54,297 bases of DNA from positions 1 through 54,297 of the forward strand of contig NZ_AEJB01000209.1 of the NCBI RefSeq assembly GCF_000331005.1, given 5' to 3'. Source of the stretch: Streptomyces turgidiscabies Car8. Lineage in GTDB: Bacteria > Actinomycetota > Actinomycetes > Streptomycetales > Streptomycetaceae. Shown here piece by piece: positions 19,290 to 28,380 of this stretch. The notes under the pieces were generated by a model that did not search any database, was not told where the DNA came from, and was given only the letters and a program-made list of their open reading frames with translations. The translations under genes and the position numbers were made by a program. The first letter of the stretch is position 1, and each line of letters begins with the position of its first letter.

Positions 19290-19549
19290 AACACGGCCTA
19301 GCGGCCCAGAAGCAGCGTGGCCGGCGAGGCCAGGGCGCCGGTGACGCCGCCGATCAGCCCTTCGGCCGTGGTGTGGGAGCACTGGTGAAGTGTCAGTATT
19401 CGAGAGTTGCAGTATTCGCCTGCGCAGTGGGCAACCCTGGCGGGCTCTGATCCTGGCCACCATGACAGGCCGCCACCCGAGCCGAAGGACGCGGGACTTG
19501 CGGGGCGGGGTATGGAAACCGCCGACTGCTGATGTCGGCTCGGCGGGAC

Positions 19550-22500
19550 TCAGGTGGACTCGCGGTATGTCGCATCGCCGTACGGTGGCTTCCCGCTTCT
19601 CTCGGCGGGCGATATGTCCAGTACGGCGAGTTCCTGGCCGACGAGGCTGACGTTCCCGTCGCGTTCGTTGAGGCGGCCTTGGACGGCAATGACACTGTCC
19701 GGCGTCAACGCGTGCTGGACCAGCGGGTAGGTGGCGGGGAGGTACAGGATCTCCATCTCGCCGTCGCGGTCTGCGAGGCAGACGACTGCCCAGGTCCTGC
19801 CGTCTTTGGTCGTCTTGCGTTGGACGTGGGTGACGAGGCCGGCGAGTGTGACGACGCCTTCGGTGCGGCCGGACGCGGTGAGTTCGGTGATGGTGGTGGA
19901 CCGGTGGCGGGACAGGATGTGCTCGGTGTCGTCCAGGGGGTGCGCGGAGACGTACATGCCGAGCATGTCCCGCTCGGCGGCCAGGAGTTGCTTGCGCGGC
20001 CATTCTTCGTCGTCGATGGGGAAGTCGAGGCCGAACAACGGCTGGTCGTCGGTGCCGCCGAGGCCGCCGAAGAGGCCGTCCTGTCCGATCGCGGCCTGCT
20101 TCTTGACCGGGATGACCGCGTCGATGGCGTCTTCGTGGACAGCGGACAGCCCCTTGCGGGTGTGGTGCAGCGAGTCGAACGCCCCGCCCTTGATCAGCGA
20201 TTCCACGGCCCGCTTGTTCAGGGCCGCGAGGTCGGCCTTGTCGAGGAAGTCGGGGAAGGATGTGTACGTGCCCTTCGACGTGCGGGTGGCGACCAGGGAT
20301 TCGATGACCTTCTCGCCGACGTTGCGGACCGAACGCAGCCCGAACCGGACGTGTTCGCCGACGGCGGTGAAGTTCGCGACGGATGCGTTGATGTCGGGGG
20401 GCAGGACCCGCACGCCGAGCGTGCGGGCGTCGGCGAGGTGGATCGCGGCCCTGTCCTTGTGGTCGCCGACCGAGGTGAGCAGGGCGGCCATGTACTCGGC
20501 GGGGAAGTTCGCCTTGAGGCAGGCCGTCCAGTACGACACCAGGCCGTAGCCCACGGAGTGGGACTTGTTGAACGCGTACCCGGCGAAGGGCAGCATCACC
20601 TCCCACAGGGCCTTGACCGACTCCTGCGAGTACCCGTTGTCCCGCATCCCGCCGTGGAACTTCTCCCATTCCGCGGCCAGCACCTCGGGCTTCTTCTTGC
20701 CCATGGCGCGGCGCAGCAGGTCGGCGCCGCCCAGGGTGTACCCGGCGAGCCGGCGGCCGATCGCCATGAACTGCTCCTGGTAGACGAGCAGGTGGTAGGT
20801 GTTCCCGAGAATCGGCTCCAGGGCGTCTTCCAGCTCGGGGTTGATCGGGGTGATCTCCTGGCGGCCGGTCTTCCTGTGCGCATAGTCGGTATGCGCGTGG
20901 GCGGCCACCGGGCCCGGCCGGTACAGGGCCAGGGCGGCGCCGATGTCGTCGAAGCGGGAAGGCTCCATCAGCTTCAGCAGGGCGCGCACACCGGCGCCGT
21001 CGAGCTGGAACACACCGACGGTGTCGCCCTTAGCCAGCAACTGGAAGGTGGTGGCGTCGTTAAGGGGGATGGGGGTGGCACCGTCGGCGGGGACGGTGTC
21101 GGTGGTGAGGTGGATACGGCGGTTCTCGCGGATGTTGTGGATCGCGTGGTCGATGACGCCGAGATTGCGCAGTCCCAGGAAGTCCATCTTGACCAGCCCC
21201 AGGTCCTCGCAGCTGGGGTAGTCGAATCCGGTGATCTTCGTGCCGTCCCTGGGGCGCATGTGGAGGGGGATACGGTCGCTCAGGCGGGTCTTGGACAGAA
21301 TGACCGCAGAGGGGTGGACCCCGGTGTTACGGATCAGCCCCTCGACGCCCATCGCTCCGTCGAGGACCCGGCGCACATCGGGGTCGTTCTCGTACAGGGC
21401 ACGGATCTCGCCGGCCTCCCCGTAGCGGGGGTGGTTCTTGTCGAAGATCCCGGGCAGCGGGATCGACTCGCCCCTGGGGTCCTGCGGGAGGGCCTTCGTG
21501 ATGCGCTCACCGTGCGAGAACGGGTAGCCCAGCAGACGCGAGGTGTCCTTGGCGGCGTGCTTCGCCTTGAGCCGGCCGAAGGTGTTGACCATCGCCGTGT
21601 ACTGGTAGCCGTACTTCTGAACCACGTACCGCACCATGCGCTCGCGGTGACGGTCGTCGAAGTCGAGGTCCACATCCGGCGGGTCGATTCGCTCGGGGTT
21701 CAGGAACCGTTCGAAGAGCAGCCCGTGCTCCAGCGGGCACAGCTCGGTGATGCGCATCGCGTACGCCACGATCGACCCCGGCGCCGAACCACGGCCCGGC
21801 CCGACGGGGATCTTCTGGGCGCGGGCGTACCGGCAGATATCCGCCACGATGAGGAAGTACGAGGAGAACCCCGTCGGGCCGATGACGTTCATCTCGGTCT
21901 CGAAGCGCTCCATCACCTCGCCGGGGACCGGGGAGCCGTAGCGCATGGCCAGCCCCTTCAGGCACTCCTGTCGCAGCCACGACTCCTGGGTCTGCCCTTC
22001 GGGGGCGCCGGGGTACTGCGGCATCTCGTCTCCCGGGGCGAAGACCTCCTCGTAGGACTCGATGCGCTCCGCGATCAGCAGGGTGTTGTCGCACGCCTCA
22101 GGGAGTTCGGCGAACAACTCCCGCATCTGGGCGGCGGTCTTGAGGTAGTAGCCGGTGCCGTTGAACCTGAACCGGTTCGGATCGTCCTTGTTCTTGGCGA
22201 CTCCGACGCACAGCAGGTTGTCGTGGGCGTCCGCGTGCTCTTCGAGGACGTAGTGGGCATCGTTCGTCGCCAGCGGCGGGATGCCCAGGGCCTTCGCCAG
22301 ACGCAGCAGGTCGGTGCGGACGTCGCGCTCCAGGGCCAGGCCGTGGTCCATCAGCTCCAGGAAGTAGTTCTCCCTGCCGAGGATGTCCTGGTAGCAGGCC
22401 GCGACGTGTCGTGCCTCGTCGTACTGGCCCAGGCGCAACCGGGTCTGGACCGCACCGGAGGGGCACCCGGTCGTCCCGATGATGCCCTCGGCATGCTCCG

Positions 22501-22951
22501 AGATCAGCTCCATGTCCATGCGGGGCTTGCCGGCCGGGAACTGCCCCGTGCAGCTGGCCTCGCTCGACAGGTGGAACAGGTTGCGCAGGCCCTGGGCGTT
22601 GCGGGCCCACAATGTCATGTGGGTGAAGCGGCCTGTGCCTGGCACATCGTTGGATCCGTTGCCGTCGTCCGACATGGCACGCTGCCCGCCGGGCCTCCAG
22701 AACTCCTGCGTGCGGTTGCGGCGCCCGGACGGGGCGACGTACGCCTCGATGCCGATGATCGGCTTGACGCCGTCGAAGCCCTTGGCGACCTGCTGAAACT
22801 CGTACGCACCGAACATGTTGCCGTGGTCGCTCATCGCGATGGCGGGCATGTGCTGCCGGGCGGCCTCGGCGAACATCGGCTGCAGCCGCTGGGCACCGTC
22901 GAGCATCGAGTACTCGGTGTGATTGTGCAGGTGGACGAAGGAATCGGTCAC
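19550..22951 (-). CDS. dnaE: DNA polymerase III alpha subunit, additional DnaE-type copy
   Basis: The protein, about 1133 residues, is a C-family replicative polymerase. It opens with the PHP domain (HLHNHTEYSMLDG, AMSDHGNMFGAYEF), followed by the palm with catalytic Asp in PPDVDLDFDDRHRE and KMDFLGLRNL, GPGRGSAPGS, the fingers with AFNKSHSVGYGLVSYW, and a C-terminal OB fold (GVVTLAGLVTHVQRKTTKD). GTG 22951 is preferred: GGAGGGG is upstream and homology starts there. Its location among IS elements and catabolic genes suggests an accessory copy beside a chromosomal dnaE. It is not the error-prone DnaE2 type with imuB neighbours, as none are present. Confidence 0.88.
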   Translation of the reverse strand: MTDSFVHLHNHTEYSMLDGAQRLQPMFAEAARQHMPAIAMSDHGNMFGAYEFQQVAKGFDGVKPIIGIEAYVAPSGRRNRTQEFWRPGGQRAMSDDGNGSNDVPGTGRFTHMTLWARNAQGLRNLFHLSSEASCTGQFPAGKPRMDMELISEHAEGIIGTTGCPSGAVQTRLRLGQYDEARHVAACYQDILGRENYFLELMDHGLALERDVRTDLLRLAKALGIPPLATNDAHYVLEEHADAHDNLLCVGVAKNKDDPNRFRFNGTGYYLKTAAQMRELFAELPEACDNTLLIAERIESYEEVFAPGDEMPQYPGAPEGQTQESWLRQECLKGLAMRYGSPVPGEVMERFETEMNVIGPTGFSSYFLIVADICRYARAQKIPVGPGRGSAPGSIVAYAMRITELCPLEHGLLFERFLNPERIDPPDVDLDFDDRHRERMVRYVVQKYGYQYTAMVNTFGRLKAKHAAKDTSRLLGYPFSHGERITKALPQDPRGESIPLPGIFDKNHPRYGEAGEIRALYENDPDVRRVLDGAMGVEGLIRNTGVHPSAVILSKTRLSDRIPLHMRPRDGTKITGFDYPSCEDLGLVKMDFLGLRNLGVIDHAIHNIRENRRIHLTTDTVPADGATPIPLNDATTFQLLAKGDTVGVFQLDGAGVRALLKLMEPSRFDDIGAALALYRPGPVAAHAHTDYAHRKTGRQEITPINPELEDALEPILGNTYHLLVYQEQFMAIGRRLAGYTLGGADLLRRAMGKKKPEVLAAEWEKFHGGMRDNGYSQESVKALWEVMLPFAGYAFNKSHSVGYGLVSYWTACLKANFPAEYMAALLTSVGDHKDRAAIHLADARTLGVRVLPPDINASVANFTAVGEHVRFGLRSVRNVGEKVIESLVATRTSKGTYTSFPDFLDKADLAALNKRAVESLIKGGAFDSLHHTRKGLSAVHEDAIDAVIPVKKQAAIGQDGLFGGLGGTDDQPLFGLDFPIDDEEWPRKQLLAAERDMLGMYVSAHPLDDTEHILSRHRSTTITELTASGRTEGVVTLAGLVTHVQRKTTKDGRTWAVVCLADRDGEMEILYLPATYPLVQHALTPDSVIAVQGRLNERDGNVSLVGQELAVLDISPAERSGKPPYGDATYREST

Positions 22952-23139
22952 CGGGAAGGCCCCTCCGAGGAGCGCGGGGAAGAACTCACCGGTCACGAGA
23001 ACCGGATCTTGATGCGACCCCCAAGCAGAGCGTCCCCGGGGCAGACCCCGCTCCCGGCAGGTGTGAGGCCGGTCGCCGCCATGCCCCCACACCACTCGCG
23101 TGGGCCGCTGGGTGTGGGGCGTGGCGTGCGGGCGGGCTG

Positions 23140-24069
23140 TCAGCCGAGGCTGAGGATGGCCTCGACCAGCAGGTCGGGCTGCTGCTCCTGCAGGAAGTGA
23201 CCGGCGTCGGGAACCGTCACGTGCTTCTGCCCCTTCGCACCCGGGACGCGGGCCTGGAAGATTCCCTCGAAGGGGCGCGAGATGTGATCGTGTTCGGCGA
23301 AGGCGGTCAGGAACGGCTTGTCGAAGGCTTCCAGCCCGGCCCAGGCACTGCGCAGCGTCGCCGCGAGCGTTTCCGGGGTCTCGAGCGTGACGAGGTGCGG
23401 GAGCTGCCGTGCCCCGGCGAAGTACCGCTCGGAGGGGAAGGGGGCGTCGTAAGCGGCGGCCTCCTCCTCGGTCAGGACGTCACCGCTCACGCCAAGAGCG
23501 CTGGCCACCGCCCGCGAAGCGGTCAGGTCGGGCGCCTCGGACATCTTCCGCCATTCCAGGAACGCGCTGAATCCCTGCGCGAACTGCTCCTCGGTCAGTG
23601 AGGCCATGAAATCCGGGTCGGTCAGACCGGTGTTGGAGGCGACCACGGCCACGAACCGGTCGGGGGTGAGCCCGACGTGCACGTTGAAGATGTAGCCGCC
23701 CCAGTCCTGGCCGAACAGGGTGATGTCGGTGAGACCCAGCTGGTCCAGCCACTCACCGGTCCAGGCGATATGGGACTCGTAGGTGTACGCGGCACGGTCG
23801 ACCGGCTTGTCCGAGCGGCCGAACCCGATCAGATCCGGGACCAGCACCCGCCGGCCCGCTGCGACCAGGCCGGGGATCATCTTGCGGTACAGGTAGCCCC
23901 AGGACGGCTCACCGTGAGCGAGCACCACGACCGGACCGTCGGACGGCCCCTCGTCGACGTAGTGCATCCGCAGACCCTCGCCGACCGTGGCGTAGTGCGG
24001 CTCGTACGGCCAGTCGGCGAGACCTTCGAAACGCTCGTCAGGGGTACGTTCGACATCCATGCCGGTCAT
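23140..24069 (-). CDS. Haloalkane dehalogenase (alpha/beta hydrolase, HLD-I-like)
   Basis: Haloalkane dehalogenases split C-halogen bonds hydrolytically, giving an alcohol plus halide. The 309-residue protein carries HGEPSWGYLYRKMIP, the nucleophile Asp and halide-binding Trp in FGQDWGGYIF, a second Trp in the cap (FSAFLEWRKMSE), the acid Asp in AEHDHISRPF and the base His in DAGHFLQEQ. The cap segment EEEAAAYDAPFPSERYFAG resembles DhlA-type enzymes. Start ATG 24069 follows GGAGG by six bases. An epoxide hydrolase is the alternative, but the Trp pair favours dehalogenase. It is divergent from a WYL regulator with matched operators. Confidence 0.82.
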   Translation of the reverse strand: MTGMDVERTPDERFEGLADWPYEPHYATVGEGLRMHYVDEGPSDGPVVVLAHGEPSWGYLYRKMIPGLVAAGRRVLVPDLIGFGRSDKPVDRAAYTYESHIAWTGEWLDQLGLTDITLFGQDWGGYIFNVHVGLTPDRFVAVVASNTGLTDPDFMASLTEEQFAQGFSAFLEWRKMSEAPDLTASRAVASALGVSGDVLTEEEAAAYDAPFPSERYFAGARQLPHLVTLETPETLAATLRSAWAGLEAFDKPFLTAFAEHDHISRPFEGIFQARVPGAKGQKHVTVPDAGHFLQEQQPDLLVEAILSLG

Positions 24070-24164
24070 GAGATCCTCCGAAGTTTTGGTTCTGAAGCAG
24101 CTCTCACCGGTCGGCTCGCTCTCGTGCTGAGCCGCGTGCTGCTGCCCCATGAACGTACGACCAG

Positions 24165-24189
24165 ATACATGACATGTGCCGTCATGTAT
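24165..24189. promoter_or_regulatory. Palindromic operator 1, dehalogenase side
   Basis: ATACATGAC at 24165-24173 and GTCATGTAT at 24181-24189 are exact inverted complements with a 7-base spacer. It lies about 95 bp upstream of the dehalogenase start. The same palindrome recurs at 24401, so both are probably bound by the adjacent WYL regulator. Confidence 0.7.
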
Positions 24190-24400
24190 ATCGGGGACTT
24201 TTTCGGCACACCCGCAGGAGAGGCAGCGGAGAGGCAGCGCCGAATTCCGGGTCGACGTGTGCGGAGCCGAGCGTATGCGGCGGCTTTGAGGAGCCGGGGG
24301 GCCGACGCGCAGGGTGGCCGCTCCGGTCCTCGTGGGAGCGGCGTTGGTGCACCGGCCGCGGCTCGGTCGGGGCGGGCGGAGGTGCCGTGGAACACGCTCC

Positions 24401-24429
24401 GGATACATGACGGGCTTCGTCATGTATCC
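24401..24429. promoter_or_regulatory. Palindromic operator 2, regulator side
   Basis: GGATACATGAC at 24401-24411 and GTCATGTATCC at 24419-24429 form a perfect 11-bp inverted repeat with a 7-base spacer, ending 16 bases before the regulator ATG. The core is identical to operator 1. Position and identity suggest autoregulation. Confidence 0.75.
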
Positions 24430-24445
24430 GGGTCATTCTTGAGAT

Positions 24446-25432
24446 ATGAAATCCGACCGATTGCTGTCGCTGCTGCTGTTGCTGCAGACCCACGGGCAGG
24501 TGCCCGCGACCGACCTGGCCGAGCGCCTGGAGGTATCGGTCCGGACCATCTTCCGCGATGTCGAGGCGCTGTCCGCGGCCGGTGTGCCCGTGTACGCCGA
24601 GCGGGGACGCAACGGGGGCATCGCCCTGCTTCCCGGTTACCGCACCGATGTCACCGGCCTGACGGCCGACGAAGCCCGCGCCCTGTTCGTCCTGGTCACC
24701 GACCGGGCCCACGCCGACCTGGGACTGGGCCAGGCGATCGGCTCGGCACTGCGCAAGGTCATGGCCGCCGTGCCCGCGCCGTTTCGCGGCGTCGCCGATC
24801 TCGCCAGCCGCCGCATCCTGATCGACCCGGTGCGCTGGCGCGGCAGCCCCCAGGAGCTCACCGTCGACCTCGGCGTACTCCAAGTGGCGGTCTTCAACGA
24901 CCGGCGGCTTCGGCTGCGCTACCGTCACGGCCGCGATGCCGAGGTCCGCTCCTACACCCTTGATCCGTACGGGCTGGTGAGCAAGGCGGGCATCTGGTAC
25001 CTGATCGCCGATCACCGCGAGAAGCCCATGATGTTCCGGGCGGATCGGATGCTCTCGGCGACGGTCACCGAGGATCCCGTCCGGCGGCGCACCGGGGTGG
25101 AGCTGGCCGAGCTGTGGGAGAGCCTGCGTCATGGGGTCGACAACGTGCCCACACCGGTGAGCGTGACGGTGAAGGTCCAGCGCCGCATGCTGGCGAAATT
25201 CCTGGCTCTGCACGGTGCGGAGCTCGCCGCCCCGCCGCCGCAGGAGCCGGCCGATACCGAGAGCACCGATCCGGTGCAGCTGGAGGTGAGGTTCCGTTCG
25301 CTGGGCTCGGCCGAGCAGTTGCTCCTCTTCGGTCCCGCCGTCGAGGTCCTTCAGCCGGCCGAGCTGCGTGGGGTGCTGGTCCGCAGGGCGCAGGAGACCA
25401 TCGCCCTGTACGAGGACGCCCGAGCAAGCTGA
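24446..25432 (+). CDS. WYL-domain transcriptional regulator (YafY/DeoR-like HTH)
   Basis: The 328-residue regulator has an N-terminal HTH_11 domain (LATHG-like QTHGQVPATDLAERLEVS, then TIFRDVEALSAAGVPVYAE) and a RGRNGGIALLPGY hinge. The central WYL domain shows YTLDPYGLVSKAGIWYLIADH, followed by a WCX-type C-terminus. WYL domains sense small ligands or nucleic acids. It is divergent from the haloalkane dehalogenase across 376 bp containing two identical palindromes, so it probably controls that gene and itself in response to substrate or product. Confidence 0.87.
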   Translation: MKSDRLLSLLLLLQTHGQVPATDLAERLEVSVRTIFRDVEALSAAGVPVYAERGRNGGIALLPGYRTDVTGLTADEARALFVLVTDRAHADLGLGQAIGSALRKVMAAVPAPFRGVADLASRRILIDPVRWRGSPQELTVDLGVLQVAVFNDRRLRLRYRHGRDAEVRSYTLDPYGLVSKAGIWYLIADHREKPMMFRADRMLSATVTEDPVRRRTGVELAELWESLRHGVDNVPTPVSVTVKVQRRMLAKFLALHGAELAAPPPQEPADTESTDPVQLEVRFRSLGSAEQLLLFGPAVEVLQPAELRGVLVRRAQETIALYEDARAS

Positions 25433-25628
25433 CAGCGGTCGCCTGGTCACTTTTGTCGGGACGTTCGCTTCCGCCGTCGCTGCTGGTGTCCTGACCTTCG
25501 CCGGGGCGCGGAAGGCTGTACACCTGTGGGGCGAACTCACGCGAGAGGTCTGCGCGGACGGCGCGTGGGGCATGGGCGCCGTTCTCGCGCTGGGCGCGCG
25601 ACGATTAGCCACCCGAGGGGAAGATTCG

Positions 25629-26426
25629 ATGAGTTCAGAACGCATCCGGCGTATCGCCGCACTGGGCAGCTCGTACGCGGCGGGGCCCGGCATCGAGCCG
25701 ATCGCGGACCAAAGAGCGCATCGCTCGTCCCGGAACTATCCGCACCTGCTCGCCGAACGGCTCGATGCCGCGCTCACGGATCTCACCGTGAGCGGAGCCA
25801 CCACCGAGACGATCACCTCCACGGCCCAACGGCTCATGTTCCGCACGTTTGCGCCCCAGTTGGACGGCCTGCCAGCGGATGCCGACCTGGTGACGATCAC
25901 CGTCGGCGGCAACGACCTCAACTACATCGGCAGCATGGTCCGGCTGGGCCTGGCCGGCCGCTTCTCCTCCCGCCCGCTCACCCGCCCGCTGGGCGCGGTA
26001 CTGAAGCGGCGCGGCGTGCCGCGACCATCAGAGGACGACATCGACCGGGCGGCGGCCGGTCTCGCCCGAGTCGTGGAGGAGGTCCGAGGCAGGGCGAAAG
26101 GCGCGCGGGTGGTCCTGGTCGACTACCTCACAGTGGTCGGACCCGACACCGGCTACGGCCGTGCAACGCCCTTCGACGCGGCGACCCTGGACGGCTTCCG
26201 CCGCCTCGGCGGCCACGTCGCCGACGTCTTCGCCCGTGCGGCAAGGCGCACCGGTGCGGAACTCCTCGCCATGGGACAGCTCAGCCGTGACCACGCTCTG
26301 GGATCCTCTCAGCCCTGGGTCACCGGTCTCCCCGAGCGTGTGAGCGGCTCAAGCCTCATGGGCGCCTTCCATCCCAACAGCGCCGGTATGCAGGCTGTGG
26401 CAGATGCCATCGCCGATCACCTGTAA
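25629..26426 (+). CDS. SGNH/GDSL-type hydrolase
   Basis: The 265-residue SGNH hydrolase shows block I ALGSSYAAGPG (nucleophile Ser), the Gly block VSGATTET, block III VGGNDLNYIGS and block V SLMGAFHPNSAG with the catalytic His and an upstream acid. Such enzymes cleave esters of many kinds. There is no signal peptide, so it is probably cytoplasmic. Start ATG 25629 follows GAGGGGA by seven bases. The 196 bases before it contain protein-like text (TFVGTFASAVAAGVLTFAGA) without a start, possibly a relic of a small membrane protein. It is convergent with the next gene. Confidence 0.83.
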   Translation: MSSERIRRIAALGSSYAAGPGIEPIADQRAHRSSRNYPHLLAERLDAALTDLTVSGATTETITSTAQRLMFRTFAPQLDGLPADADLVTITVGGNDLNYIGSMVRLGLAGRFSSRPLTRPLGAVLKRRGVPRPSEDDIDRAAAGLARVVEEVRGRAKGARVVLVDYLTVVGPDTGYGRATPFDAATLDGFRRLGGHVADVFARAARRTGAELLAMGQLSRDHALGSSQPWVTGLPERVSGSSLMGAFHPNSAGMQAVADAIADHL

Positions 26427-26488
26427 CGGCCGCACATGATGATGCAGCCCTCTCTGGGACAGGAGCTTCACCCAGCTGGCGGAGATGC

Positions 26489-26526
26489 CGAACGGCCGGC
26501 TTCGCATGCGCGGAGCCGGCCGTTCG
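26489..26526. terminator. Bidirectional terminator hairpin between convergent genes
   Basis: CGAACGGCCGGCT at 26489-26501 and its exact complement at 26514-26526 give a 13-bp stem with a 12-base loop between the SGNH gene end (26426) and the convergent MBL gene end (26546). There is no T run, which is usual for GC-rich actinobacterial terminators. Confidence 0.6.
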
Positions 26527-26545
26527 CCGTGGGGGCAGGGGGTGG

Positions 26546-27436
26546 CTACGAAGCCGAGCCGTTTCGCTGCGTCGTCGCGTGCGCCGAGACCAGCAGGCTC
26601 CAGTCGTTGGCGTGGTGCGGGTACTTCGCCTTCATCATGCCGAAGAGCTCACCGGTTTCCTTGGCGACCTCGGATGCGGCGGCGAAGTCGTGGATGAACG
26701 ACCGGGTCTGACTGAGCATGGCCGCGACGGCGTGGTCGTCGCCGTCGGGGCGACGGTGCCCGGCCACGACCATGCGCGGCGCGAGGTCCTCGATGACCTG
26801 GAGGGTGTCGAGCCAGTCCTTCCATTCCTCCGGGGTCGAGAGAGCGAGCATGGGGAAGACCTCGTTGTAGATCGAGTCCCCCGCGACGACGACGTCGATA
26901 GCCGGGACGTGAACAATGCTCGTGGGGTGAATGTCGGCCTGCTTGACCGGGATGACGTCGACCGGACAGCCGTCGACGTACAGGGTCGTGCCCTCCAGCG
27001 CTTCGGGCATCGGCCCGTGCGGCACTGCCTTGTCGCCGAACATCAGTTTCCACTGCGCCGCCTGTGCGGCCCAGGTGGTGCGCATCGACTCCAGGATGTG
27101 CGGCAGCGTCACCGCCTTCGCACTGGGGAAACGCTCCAGGAGCGGGCCGATGCCGAGGTAGTGGTCGGCGTGGTCGTGCGTGACGTAGACGGTGGTCAGG
27201 CGCTTGCCGGTCCGCTCGATGAGATCACCCAGTTCCCGCACCTCGGCCTTGAGGTGCAGGGCGTCGATCAGGACGATCTCGGTGGGGCCGCTGATCAGCG
27301 TCGCGGTCGTCGGCGAGAACGTGCCGGGCGGGACCTCGGCGCTCTCCTGGGCGGGGATCGTCGGCCAGTGGCCGGCGAAGACGGTCGCCCTCAGGGGTAC
27401 GTCGTTCGAAGCAGGCGAGCGCGGGGTGGAGTCCAC
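26546..27436 (-). CDS. MBL-fold hydrolase
   Basis: The 296-residue member has the full metal motif THDHADHYLG, an upstream Asp in IVLIDALHL, a VVVAGDSIYNEV segment and a distal MVVAGHRRPDGDD His. It resembles the MBL proteins usually paired with SDR enzymes and TetR repressors in actinobacteria, and the substrate is not known. Start GTG 27436 follows GGAGG by seven bases. It lies 65 bases downstream of the SDR gene in the same direction, probably in one transcript with SDR and TetR. Confidence 0.83.
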   Translation of the reverse strand: MDSTPRSPASNDVPLRATVFAGHWPTIPAQESAEVPPGTFSPTTATLISGPTEIVLIDALHLKAEVRELGDLIERTGKRLTTVYVTHDHADHYLGIGPLLERFPSAKAVTLPHILESMRTTWAAQAAQWKLMFGDKAVPHGPMPEALEGTTLYVDGCPVDVIPVKQADIHPTSIVHVPAIDVVVAGDSIYNEVFPMLALSTPEEWKDWLDTLQVIEDLAPRMVVAGHRRPDGDDHAVAAMLSQTRSFIHDFAAASEVAKETGELFGMMKAKYPHHANDWSLLVSAHATTQRNGSAS

Positions 27437-27501
27437 GGTGAAACCTCCGGTTGTGGAGTGAAGGGTGGGAGGGGACGGGCGGCTGGTCGGGCATGCCGCT
27501 G

Positions 27502-28290
27502 TCAGGCGGCCTTGAGGGTGCCGCCGTCGATGACGTGGTCGGCGCCATGGATGTTGGCCGCGCGCTCAGACAGCAAGAAGGCGACCAGGTCCGCCACTTC
27601 CTCAGGTTCGGTCAGGCGCCCCGAGGCGATGCCGACCTGCGCGGGCAGAGAGGCGAGCAGGTCGCCGTGGCCGACCCCGTATGCGGCGGCGACCTTGCCG
27701 CCGAAACCGTCCGGGTCGGTCCACAGCCTGCTGGCCACGGTGCCCGGGGAGACGGTGTTCACGCGGACACCGCGCGGCGCCAGCTCCTCGCTGAGCCGCT
27801 TGCCGAACTGGGTCAAGGCCGCCTTGGCCTCCGCGTAGCCGACCGGCGTGCCGGTGTGCACGCGGGCGTTGATCGAGGAGATGTTCACGATCGCGCCCTT
27901 GCGTTGAAGGATGCTCGGCAACGCCGCCTTGGTGGTCCACACCGCGCTGAACAGGTTGAGATCGAAGATCCGCTGCCACTGCTCGTCGTCGATGTCGAGG
28001 ACTGTGCCGACGGTCAGCCCGTCCGGGTCGCCCGCGCCGACGTTGTTGACGAGGAAGTCGATCCCGCCGACCGCGGCGCGCGCCTGATCGGCGACCGAGG
28101 TCGCCCCGTCGCGGGTGCTGAGGTCGACGGAGACGGCCGCGGCGGCCACCTCCTCCAGCTCGGAGGTGACGGTACGGGCGGCACCCACCACCCGGACGCC
28201 CTCCGCGGCCAGGGTCCGAGCGATCGCGAGGCCGATGCCGCGACTCGCGCCGGTGACCAGAGCGGTCTTTCCGCTGATGCCAAGGTCCAT
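27502..28290 (-). CDS. Short-chain dehydrogenase/reductase
   Basis: This classical SDR of 262 residues has the cofactor motif TGASRGIG at 13-20, an NNVG segment, and catalytic Ser and YxxxK in NISSINARVHTG and VGYAEAKAAL. It ends in ADHVIDGGTLKA, typical of the family. An Ala-Arg after beta 2 (VGAARTVT) suggests NADP preference. Start ATG 28290 follows GGGAG. Upstream, GGTCAAAAATTA resembles a half of the palindrome before the TetR gene, so it may be co-regulated. Confidence 0.86.
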   Translation of the reverse strand: MDLGISGKTALVTGASRGIGLAIARTLAAEGVRVVGAARTVTSELEEVAAAAVSVDLSTRDGATSVADQARAAVGGIDFLVNNVGAGDPDGLTVGTVLDIDDEQWQRIFDLNLFSAVWTTKAALPSILQRKGAIVNISSINARVHTGTPVGYAEAKAALTQFGKRLSEELAPRGVRVNTVSPGTVASRLWTDPDGFGGKVAAAYGVGHGDLLASLPAQVGIASGRLTEPEEVADLVAFLLSERAANIHGADHVIDGGTLKAA

Positions 28291-28380
28291 GATCTCCCTT
28301 TCGTGAAGCAGCGCAGATTCTTGAACTGAAGGTCAAAAATTAGGGCGCCAAAAGGAGCCGTTTGCCCGAAGTGCCGTTGC

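Larger units (their letters stand above)
17963..19302. mobile_element. IS5-family insertion sequence with passenger gene
   Basis: The two ends are near-perfect inverted repeats: CTAGGCCGTGTTTTGGAAG at 17963 and its complement, with one mismatch, ending at 19302. CTAG occurs at both ends; because it is self-complementary, it may be either the target duplication or part of the ends. The 1340-bp element holds a full-length transposase and a second gene between the transposase and the right end. It interrupts remnant DNA rather than an intact gene. Confidence 0.85.

Noticed and set aside
17871..20669. 932-codon minus-strand frame
   Set aside because: It crosses the IS and the dnaE 3' end, is dominated by Arg/Pro/His, and conflicts with two well-supported genes.
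19532..23200. 1222-codon open frame on the plus strand
   Set aside because: It lies opposite dnaE, has Gly/Val/Asp-rich repetitive text without motifs, and is a typical antisense frame of a GC-rich gene.
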